From positions 1 through 31,052 of the forward strand of contig LWCA01000342.1 in the NCBI GenBank assembly GCA_001642005.1: 31,052 bases of DNA, in the 5' to 3' direction. Positions 12,001 to 21,107 of this stretch are shown in pieces. Numbering within the stretch: position 1 is the first letter of the stretch; each line of letters begins with the position of its first letter. The position numbers and the translations under genes were made by a program. The notes below the pieces were generated by a model, which made no database searches, was not told the DNA's origin, and saw nothing but the letters and a program-made list of their open reading frames with translations. The stretch comes from Intoshia linei (taxonomy: Eukaryota > Orthonectida > Rhopaluridae).

Positions 12001-15000
12001 ATATTATTAGTCAAATTAAAAATTTATTTTATTTTTGTAAAATACATTATTGCAGAGTTGCCAAATGTTGGGATTTTATCCCAAATCCTAGACGACCGCT
12101 AAATTATTAATTTAAAAATTCCACCAGTGATAAAATTTAATCAAAAATACCATTTCAAGCACTTTATTTAAAAATTACGTTCTTACGATTTTACAAAAAA
12201 CCACTTAATTCAACCCCAAAAAAAAAATTCAACCCTTAAGCCTTAAGTTAAAATAAAATCTCTTTTCCTATATTTGTTTTAAAACTTGGATTTTATCAAA
12301 CCTTACAAGAAAAAACTCTTAATCCAACCACAAAATAAAAAACCTAAAAATTGTAGCAACCATGAAGGAAAAATCCCCTTTTACGAGTACTTAGTTCTAA
12401 ATGTTAAAATAATAATTAAAATGTCATTGTATTCACTTTATATTTTACGAATTAATCATTTATGTATTTAAAAAAATTAGCTGGTACCAGAAAAGTTATC
12501 AGCATTGTTTTTGCTGGTACAAGAAAATCGACCACTCCTGATTATAATTCAAAAATTTCCAAAAATATTATTGATGCTATATTAAAATTTGTTTTTAACT
12601 AGGAATATGTGGATTTTTGGGGTTGAAATTTTTTATCTAGATCTATATATAGATAGGAATAAACTGCATCAGACTAATATGTATTTAATAGTCTAATAAA
12701 TAGTAGATAACTAAATAGTTTAATAGTCTTGGAGGATTCATAAAATTTTTTTCTTTTAAAAAAAAAATGGGTAATGTGCCAATTGTGGCTTTTGACCGTG
12801 AAGATGCAAATTTATGAGAGTGAAATTTATCGTAATATCTGCGCCGTAAAACTGAATTGGAATTTTTGTATTTAAATTTATAAATGGTTACATTGAAGAC
12901 ACATTTTTAAAAATGTTTAGAAATTTTTACTTTATAAAAGTAAGATTATTACAATAAATAAAAACAGGAATACCTCGGTTAAGGCGGTTAGTATATGATG
13001 ATAGATAATATAATAGATAATTCATCCAATCTAAAAATTTTTTATACAATAGTAAAGCATCCAATTTTTTCTAATAATTTATTTTTACTCTCATAACTTT
13101 TTTTAAATTTATGAAAAAGGTATTAAATTATGAATAGAAAAACTAATTGCATTAAACTCGATATACCCATGTACAGTAGTATATATGTATGTAGTATATA
13201 TATCCATGTATAGTATCCAACTACAGTAGTTGCTAGTCTTTATCAAAATATTTCAATGATAAGATACGTTTCACCAGTCTTATGCTGATTAAGTGAATCC
13301 GTCTTAACCGAGGTTTCAATAAAAAAAGTTAGAATAAATTACTCGTAAACTCAACATTCTTTTAAAATCCGGTGCTAGATATGTTTTTATTCCGCTGCTC
13401 GATCCGTCATACTGAAGTATAGCTATAAGAAAAGATTATGTAAAGTTAATTATATTTATAGATAATTATACTACATTCAATGAATATTATTCAAAAATGT
13501 TTCAATACTAAATCACTGTATTAAATGGAATGAAATATAATTTAAAATATTAAAATGTAGATAACATATAACTTACTAATTAAAAGGCACGTTATCACAA
13601 TGTATGGAAATATTGCTGTAAAATAGACTACCTAAGTTTTAATGGTATAAAATATTTTTATCAATATAGTAATTATAATAATTGATAATTTACTTTTCCT
13701 AGTGATTGAATTCCTCGAATGAGACAAACACAGACAAGAAGCCAAGCCACGAATAAACATATTGCCAATGACCAGGAAATTCCTCCTAATTGTGTTATGC
13801 CTGGTAGTTTATCTTCTGATGTGAGTGCATTAACATAAGTTAAATTAAGAACACTGTGACTATAGAAACATGTTAAATTTGTATATAATGGTATAAAATT
13901 TATGAATACTATAAATAATGAACATTATTAAAAAAAAGTACTGAAAATAATAATCTCCTTTTGTGGTTCGAGTGGTATTCAAAATGACTTCTAAAGTAAA
14001 GATTACAATGATGAATATATGAAAAGATATGTAATGTATATTCTACCAGGTATATGTGTCCAAGGTAATTTAGCTAAAGTAGACGACGCAAGATAATGCA
14101 ATGACCAAGCTACAATAACATTATAATAAATTGATACAAACATGGAAATTGTCATCATACTCCATCCAATACCTAAATAATAGAAAATTGTCAAAATAAT
14201 GAATACAATTCGAAGTTTTTTGAAAAACAATGTAACTTTAAAGTCAATGCCATAAAAACTACATTAAATAATTGTAAGTCTCGCCTATATTAAAATATAC
14301 AGATGTACACAATGTGTACTACACATTACATACGATACTAAAATACTGTTTATTTTATGCATAATATATTCAATAAATACAGTAAATTAAAAATATATTT
14401 AATTAATTAATGAATATTTAAACTTAGATACATTACCAGAAAAGAGTGGAGATACACTCCATATTGACACTACTCCGCTTCGTCCATATTGACCAAATGA
14501 AAGTTCTAGAAAAAATAACGGTATTCCTGCAGTCAACAACATTGTTGCGTAAGGAATTAAAAATGCACCTGAAATGTTTATTATTACCATTATAATAATA
14601 ATTATTAATAATACAATTTACCATTATGTTTGAAATTTAGATACGGAAACCGCCTAAATATATTTTAACATTTTAAAAAAATTTTATTAGATTAGTACAG
14701 TGTTCAAACTGGTACACTCAAGTGGACAGCTGTTACAGGCGAGGAAAAAGGTAGGAATTCGAAAAGAGTCAAAGTTATCAATGTGTCCCTAAAATATATA
14801 TTGTAAACTCATTGAATGAAAAAAATGTAGTTTAAACTTTTTTCACATAAATAATGTATATACAATAGAGCTGAATCTACCTTATGATAGACCAATTTTC
14901 GGCATCTTCGGGTCTCAGGTAGTGCTTCCGCAATTATTCATCGAATTCATCGATTGTTCACCAATTAATCGAATAATATGATAAAGTTATGCTCTTTTTA

Positions 15001-17399
15001 TCAATTGTATTTTACAAGATTTTGATTTTGGAATTATATTTAAAATGGAAATACAATACAAGTTAAATTATTAAAATTTTCCCAAGCTTTAAACTTTGAA
15101 TTCATCTCTTAATGTAAAAATAATTGTCAGATAACTAGAAAGTAATTTTATTGGTTTCTATGTTATACAACGAAATAGTTTTACGAAAATATTATGTGTC
15201 AAAAAATGTCATAAAAAATAATATAACCTAATAAGAAATGAAGTAATACTATACAAAATAAATTTCAGTTGTTCGATTAATTGTTTGACGAACAAACAAA
15301 TGAACAATTATTCATTGTGGAAGCACTAATCACAAGTGAGTTATATCAAAAGTATATATTCGAATCTCGATTAGTATGGTAGCGATATATCAGTATAACT
15401 CATATTTGAGTAATGCGGTGTCTAAGGGTTAAGTGGAAAAAAGTGAAGAACCCAAGCTCTAACTGTATCTCTTCAATAATAAATCGCTCAAACGAATGTC
15501 GCTCCAGAGAATGGATGTCGATTTTATTATTTTTGTAAACATTTATATTCAGTATTCTCTGTGCAATTCATCAATCTTTTAGTAAACTTCTAGACAAAAT
15601 CACATTATCAAATCAAATTTACCAAATTAAAAAATCTATTTCTGCCGAACCTTACTATAAAAAATCAAGTTATCAAGCCCCAAACGGAAAAATTCAATTA
15701 TCCTAACTCTATTAATTATTTTCATCGATAATTTATGAGAAAATTCAATTTGATCAAATTTGGGAGAAAAAATCCCCTTCTGCCAAATTAAATCCTATGA
15801 ATAATAACCTTTATTAACTAAACCAGTTGTTTTTAAACTGACTCTGAAACTGAAAACTCCATTAACCTAAAAAATTATTGACTTTTTTGATGGATTAAAA
15901 ATTTGATAACGGTCAAAAAAATAGATACCAATTTGTGAGATTGAAACACATTTTTACATTAAGAATAAAAAAGTTTACCATCGGTCCGATCCGAACCTAT
16001 CATGCTCGAGGACCACCGAAAAATCAAAAATAAATTCCTCAAAATTATAAAACTGGACTTGACCGTATAAATTTTACACACAAATAGTTATGATGGTTTA
16101 ATGTAAAATTTAATTATTTTCGAAAAAAGAGAACCAATTCTACAAAATTATTTCCCCTAAGACTAGTGCTTCCGCAATGAATAATTGTTCATTTGTTTAT
16201 TCATCAAACAATTAATCGAACAACTGAAATTTATTTTGTATAGTATTAAAATTCGATTTGGCACCACAAAAATGTAATAAACTTAAATTTATTATTTGTA
16301 ACTATGGTAACACATAATTGCTAGCTCAAATGGCTTAAATAAACTATTAATAAATATAATTTAACTTTAAAAAATTAAGCCTAACTTAAGCCTAAAAAAT
16401 TAGCTTTAAATGATTTTTATTGATAAAATTTTCTGGCATCCCAAAACCGGTTTGGTACCCCAGGTTAAGAACTCACGTCTTAAAGCGATATAATCATCGA
16501 TTTTACTAATTGATCATATTGATTTTTGCAAGAAATTTTAGTGGGTTTCTTTATTCACATTTTTATTATTTTATATTTATAATTTTGGGGTTAAAATTTG
16601 TATATGATTTTTATGGAAAAATTTTTTTCTATCATTTTTTAAAGATTTTGTAGATTCTATATGATGTGAAAATATTAAAAATATTCCTTTCAAAACCATA
16701 CAAAATTATATTCACAAAATTATCTTTAAATCTTTAAAAAATGATAGAAAAAAAATTATTTCCTTAAAACCCCTACTAAAAATTTTGGTCGTTATCATTA
16801 TCATTAAAGAAGCCTTGAAGAAACCATAAAAATATTGTCAAAAAATGAATATTACGATTAAATAACAAAATGGATGATTATGTCGATATAAGATGTATCG
16901 CTCTAACAATACATCTCTCAAATGAATTTCGCTAAACTGAATGTTCGCCAATAAAATCTACAAAAACATAATTACAGTTAGATAGTCAAAAAAATAGAAA
17001 TTTGTATTATTTTTATCAAAGTTAATATAAATTAATACAATTAAATTTCAGATTTCGGTGTGAATTAAATAAAAGCAAACTAAAATACCATAAATTTCCG
17101 AGCCCGACTGCGTAGCTTAGACAGGATAATATGAATTCAAATTTTCCTGACCATTGATCTCTTTCTTTGGGTTTTTTAGGAAGTTTTTTAATTTTAGATA
17201 TTAATCTATCCATATAGATATTTTCTTTTTTGTGATTTTGATCATAATATTCAGTCATTCTTCTGTGTTTATTATGTATATCGTAACTGTCTTCGCTGGA
17301 AATTGAGGACATTGAAGTTTCGTCAGATGAAGAAATACTTTTATCTGGAAACACGTTGATTTGTTTAAGTTCATAATGATTTTTGTCTTTTTTAGTCAT
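9088..17399 (-). CDS. SLC6 family Na+/Cl--dependent transporter, glycine-transporter-like, 15 exons
   Basis: Symporter of a small amino acid or transmitter across the plasma membrane. Exons in order: 17089-17399, 14622-14653, 14437-14568, 14047-14172, 13694-13908, 13577-13631, 13343-13422, 11682-11785, 11512-11636, 10806-10918, 10538-10675, 9684-9783, 9542-9642, 9252-9428, 9088-9216. They sum to 1938 bases (645 residues), all junctions GT-AG and in phase. Hallmarks: [13 protein letters not shown] in TM1 (Gly where monoamine carriers have Asp), [27 protein letters not shown] in TM3, [32 protein letters not shown] in TM6 (the Trp is typical of glycine transporters), [11 protein letters not shown] and LGLGTQ. 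Oddities: NGAF instead of the usual NGGGAF, no WNT..C motif or paired cysteines in the second outer loop, and Ser instead of the usual Glu at the start of TM8. An in-frame TGA precedes the ATG. The substrate is inferred. Confidence 0.92.
9684..9783 (-). other. SLC6 exon 12 (TM10), listed because it is hidden on the minus strand
   Basis: It reads [18 protein letters not shown] and ends with HIYG split by the donor GTATCA. It is separated from exon 13 (9542-9642, which carries [19 protein letters not shown]) by an intron of only 41 bases. An open frame on the plus strand at 9592-9795 is a shadow of these exons. Confidence 0.85.
10293..10515. mobile_element. hAT-type MITE with perfect 8-bp target duplication
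   Basis: The element at 10301-10507 (207 bases) starts CAGCAGTTCCCACTTTTTTC and ends GGGAAATGTGG. It is flanked by CTCTATAA at 10293-10300 and again at 10508-10515. An 8-bp duplication and CAG..TTCCC ends are the hallmark of hAT transposons. It lies in SLC6 intron 11, starting 22 bases beyond the target duplication and donor of exon 11. Its AACCGGTAATAAATTATAAA part and GCGAAATTACTA part recur in the element at 24923-25106, so the two are one family. No transposase is present. Confidence 0.88.
12000..12385 (-). repeat. Family 2 tandem-repeat element, inverted copy
   Basis: Read on the minus strand it repeats the structure of 1310-1965: GGGGTTGAATTAAGTGG and TGTAAAATCG units, then GGTCGTCTAGGATTTGGGAT and AAATCCCAACATTTGGC. 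It lies in SLC6 intron 7. The open frame at 12286-12471 falls in it and shows no protein character. Confidence 0.6.
12740..12946 (+). repeat. Family 1 fragment in SLC6 intron 7
   Basis: The plus-oriented module GGCTTTTGACCGTGAAGATG is followed by GAAATTTATCGTAATATCTG and CGCCGTAAAACTGAATTGG, and the copy ends with TTTATAAAAGTAAGAT. It is the same order as at 1-176, 20930-21085 and 25215-25467. Confidence 0.7.
12972..13314. mobile_element. MITE with about 15-bp terminal inverted repeats
   Basis: The left end ACCTCGGTTAAGGCGG is the complement of the right end CCGTCTTAACCGAGGT with one mismatch. The interior has direct sub-repeats around TACAGTAGTATATATGTATG and CCATGTATAGTATCC. There is no coding capacity. 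Flanking bases (TA on the left, TT on the right) leave the superfamily open; Tc1/mariner-like is possible. It lies in SLC6 intron 7. Confidence 0.7.
14622..14653 (-). other. SLC6 micro-exon 2 (32 bases)
   Basis: The bases between acceptor TTTAG and donor GTAAATTG encode the [10 protein letters not shown] stretch that completes the universal TM1 signature begun in exon 1. Phases 2-in and 1-out agree with both neighbours. The preceding intron is 2435 bases, the following one 53. Confidence 0.88.
14920..15328. mobile_element. MITE with long imperfect inverted ends, hAT-like
   Basis: The left end TAGTGCTTCCGCAATTATTC and the complement of the right end, TAGTGCTTCCACAATGAATA, continue to resemble each other for about 60 bases (ATTGTTCA, CAATTAATCGAA). 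There is no open frame with protein character. I found no convincing 8-bp target duplication, so the superfamily is tentative. It lies in SLC6 intron 1. Confidence 0.6.
16164..16247 (+). repeat. Inverted near-identical copy of the right MITE end
   Basis: This 84-base segment starting TAGTGCTTCCGCAATGAATA is the complement of 15245-15328 with about three differences. Together they form a widely spaced inverted pair. A matching other end for this copy was not found. Confidence 0.75.
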
Positions 17400-18905
17400 G
17401 AAAATTATGAAGACTATAAAAGGTATTCCAAATAGAGGTCAACTTAAACTATGCTTTGTAGATTATTTTGCATATTTGGACGTGTTCTAAACTAAACAAA
17501 TGAGTACAGCTGAGTAAATAATATTGACAAAATTTAAATTTATATATTAACTTCAATTATAAAAAAATTAACACAATGTAATGCATTGTATTTATCGAAT
17601 CACGGTGAATGAAACAACATTAATAATTATTGTTTCATAGGGTGTTGTCCACCGAAAAGTTAAATTTAATTCAGTAGATAATTTAATTAGGTGTATTGAA
17701 TGGAATACTCATTATTTTATTTATGAACTCATCATAATCGATATTTCAGTATTTAATTTTCCATTTCATATGCATTCATTTTGTTTATATTTATTATTAT
17801 TTTGACAAGTGAAATATTTTCAATTTGTAATCTTGTTTCAAAAGCTCAGTTTTTTCAATTATTATATATTAAATATACAAAATACACATTTTCAGTACCC
17901 GATATTCATTATGATTTTGTTTTTTATATTAATCAATATGTAAAACAAAATTCGCATAATTTATACAATTTGACATTTATTTTGCTGGATTAATAATTAT
18001 ATTGTTTAAAAAGTCAATAATATGTATTTTCATATTTTATTTTTAAATTATTTTTTTCAATATATCAACTTGTCAACTATATGGCTATAGATTTAAGGTA
18101 AATATAAAAAGAATTATATACAATTCACTACAATTAATTTTCTTTTAATTAACATACTGGCATTGCAGATTTTTCGTTTATAATTCTTTTCAGGCAATTG
18201 AATTGTTTTATTTATTTAATACAATGTACAATACATGTAATGGTAAGTTTCCAAAAATGTGTCTCTAATGTAGCACCCGTTTTTGCCACCATTCTCACCA
18301 CCTTTATTCAGGTTAAAATATAAATACAAGATTTTGTTTATTTGTTATTGACAAAGTAGCTTATAAATGCTTACATAATGTTAAATATATAGACTATCTT
18401 TTAATTCAAATAAATTTTACAATTTAAAATTAATAACGTTGAATAATCTAAGAAATTTTGAATTTTCATCATGACTTGGGACAGAATCTTTAATTATAAT
18501 TATAAATAAACCCTGCAAAATTAATTTAGCTCAAGTGTAGTTTCAATATTTTTTATTCATATCATGAAACTCTTGGTAATTTTTTAATTAATCTAAAATT
18601 TTAATTTTTGAGATATTTTCAGGTAAATATCTGAAAATAAAAATTTAAAATAAAAAAATTATCTAAAAATATATGTAGCCAAAGTACAATAATTAAATTA
18701 CATTAAACTATATATTTTAAAATATTGGTTCACCTACTAAAATCTAATCTACAATGTAAATTCTACATTTGTATTTCTAATTTTGTTTGTTAAATATCAA
18801 ACAAAAATGGCATAATATGTTTAAAATAATAAATAAATATAATTAAAATTAATGTCATCATTATTCAATTATATTTACAAAAATTTTGACTCTTAAGAGG
18901 GGTTA
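17400..18905. other. Gap upstream of the SLC6 gene, no gene seen
   Basis: AT-rich sequence that must include the SLC6 5' region. A small inverted repeat ATGAAACAA/TTGTTTCAT with a 12-base spacer lies at 17609-17638. A GC-richer patch at 18275-18310 (GCACCCGTTTTTGCCACCAT) is unassigned and could be a repeat end. The open frame at 17781-17993 lacks an ATG and convincing splice context. Confidence 0.4.
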
Positions 18906-19800
18906 ATCCTTACATATATAAAGTAATTTAGTTAAAAATGTATTTATGTTTATGTGTCTGTTTGTCTGCTTGTTCCAGTTCATTTAAAAAATAAGAGGAA
19001 TCGAGTTTTATAAATTCCATATATCTGTAATAATTTTCTAGTTTTGTCATAGTTTATCGCAAATTTAATTTTCAGAAATTGAGTCCTTCAAGGTAAAAAA
19101 CCCCACTTATCCTTTTTTGAAAATTCAAACCACTCCTAAAATTATAAAAAATACACAATCTGATAAACACTTTCAAATTATTAACTTTATGAAAAATGTT
19201 ATATCTTCATGACCATAACCTCAAATTACCCTTTTTTTTAAAAATGAAAAAGATGCTAGAATTTTATACAACATAAATTCAAATATTTTTTAAAATTTTA
19301 TAAAACAAAAATTATGGGATAATTTTTAAAATCATAAACAGTATCATAAATGGCAACCTCAAAAAAAATAATTTTCACGATCAAAACCCCAGATTACCCT
19401 TTTTTTCAATGAAAATAGCCTTAGAGTTAAAAAAATACAAATGGTACAGTTGTATCCTGTTAATACACACAAATAATTTCAATCTGAATAAGTGACGCCT
19501 TCATGATCAAAAAAAAACCCTTTAGTAATCATTTTTTATTTCGAAACTATTTTATTAACAAAAAAAAATACAAAATTTGAAATAATTAACAGTTCTACAA
19601 TTACAATTACTTCCTCCTTCAAAGTGCAAAAATTCCTATAACTGTAGCATGTTTTTAAATGTGCTGAATCTTTTATTTATTGAAACAAAAAAATTTTTAA
19701 TTATCAAAAGCAGATACTTAATATATTTCAACACACGATAAAAAAAGTACTACAGATATTTAAAGTACAAAATTTTTGTACTTAACAGTCAAGCTAGTGT
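18906..19800 (-). mobile_element. Long, uninterrupted family 1 copy
   Basis: It starts ATCCTTACATATATAAAG and ends TAACAGTCAAGCTAGTGT, about 895 bases. Four modules occur at about 19085, 19208, 19376 and 19499, each with a GTCAAAACC-like core followed by a poly-T or poly-A tract; the spacings are about 123, 168 and 123. The piece CCCCAGATTACCCTTTTTTT continues directly into CAATGAAAATAGCC, which serves as the empty site for comparison with 28456-29550. No transposase is seen, so it would be non-autonomous. Confidence 0.75.
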
Positions 19801-20422
19801 ACTAATATATAAACAATATTTGTATCGGTATCATGCATATACTAATCATCTATAACATTTTTTATTGATTTATGGGTTTCAATAAAATTAAATTAAGTAC
19901 ATTAAATATAATATTTTAATTATTTTAATCTCAAATTAATCAATCAAACAATCGATATTTTGGATTAACATATACATATTTTACATTTAAATTAATTTAA
20001 AATTTAGTCAAATGTAACATTTTAATCAAAACTAATTTATTTGAACGTTATTTATACATTTGTATATCAAACAAAGTAATTTTAATTAAAATATTATTAT
20101 TATTATATTTATTAAAATTTCCATTAACCAAATTGAAGAAGATTATGATTAGTGAATATATAGAGTTTGTACAATGAAAAAATAGACCCTTGTATTTCAG
20201 TTTATGTTAAATTTTAGCAAAAAAAAAATAATTTCTGATAATGAAACCAACTTTTTGTTGAAATTGTAGAACGAATATTTAAATTTTCATTTTTTATTGT
20301 AATTCAAAAATATTGGTTTATAATGTACTGCTGTATTAATATTCGTTTTTTGACCAGGAATATGTGTAGATTGTGAATGTCTGAACTTAATTTTTTCAAA
20401 TTCTTTGATAATAACATTAACT
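19801..20422. other. AT-rich gap, nothing recognised
   Basis: No exon, hairpin or named repeat can be supported, apart from a worn plus-oriented module (TTTTTTGACCAGGAATATG) near 20345. Confidence 0.4.
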
Positions 20423-21090
20423 TTACTTATATAAATTAAAATCTACTAAAACTTTGTAACCATTTATTGAGATAATTCACGACCGCAGAAATTTAAAAAC
20501 TAAAAATTCTAACCACGTTTTTTTCGGTACAAAACGTAAGATAAATTTCAAAATCAGAAATTGTCTTCTTCATGGCTAAAACCACAAATTACTCATTTTT
20601 AAAATTAATTAAGTCAGTATAAATATATATAAATAATTGATTGTCAGTATTTAAATTGAAGGGCAGTAAAAAAAATTATTTTGACAGTACTTTAAATATA
20701 CTGTCAGTATTTAAATTAAAAACTGACAAATATGTAATTGAATACTGACAAAGTACATTTTATTACTGACATTTTAATATTTATACTGACAATTTTTGTT
20801 GAAAATAATGAAAATTTTTTATTAAAATACTGATAAATAAAATACTTCCCAAATTTAAGTGAGAAAATGAGGATGTTTTAAGATTTAGTTTATTGGATTT
20901 TTCAAAATAATGGGTCAATGTTTAAGTATTTTTGGTTTTGACCGTGAAGTCGTAGGTTAGTGAGAGTTAAACGTATCCTAATTTCTGCGCCAAAAAAAAT
21001 GTCTTTAAATTTATGTTTTATAAATTTCTAGGCTTGTCAGTTTTCTAAATAAATGGTCACATTTTTAGCAAGTTTTATATAATATTTAGA
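20423..21090. repeat. Foldback-like family 1 copy immediately upstream of the cadherin gene
   Basis: The left arm starts TTTACTTATATAAATT and carries CTTCATGGCTAAAACCACAA at about 20570. The right arm carries GGTTTTGACCGTGAAGTCG at about 20933, CTAATTTCTGCGCC and TTTCTAAATAAATGGTCAC, and ends near GTTTTATATAATATTTAG. The outer ends are therefore inverted. The copy stops about 20 bases before the cadherin ATG, so the transcription start or 5' leader of that gene probably lies in it. Confidence 0.7.
20612..20840. promoter_or_regulatory. Array of TGTCAGTA / TACTGACA motifs
   Basis: About ten exact or near copies lie in 230 bases. The TGTCAGTA orientation dominates on the left (about 20642 and 20700, with TGACAGTAC at 20682) and TACTGACA on the right (about 20743, 20764, 20782, then TACTGATA at 20829), turning over near 20710-20730. 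Two left copies share TGTCAGTATTTAAATT. It lies in the centre of the foldback copy and 270-500 bases before the cadherin start. A regulatory role is inference; it may simply be subterminal transposon structure. Confidence 0.5.
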
Positions 21091-21107
21091 TTAATCAACA
21101 TAAATTG

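Noticed and set aside
12286-12471. Open frame in SLC6 intron 7
   Set aside because: It overlaps the inverted family 2 repeat and has no protein-like pattern.
17781-17993. Plus-strand open frame with a hydrophobic start
   Set aside because: It has no ATG, begins at TTG after a stop at 17754, shows no matching splice neighbours, and its residues are those expected from AT-rich noise.
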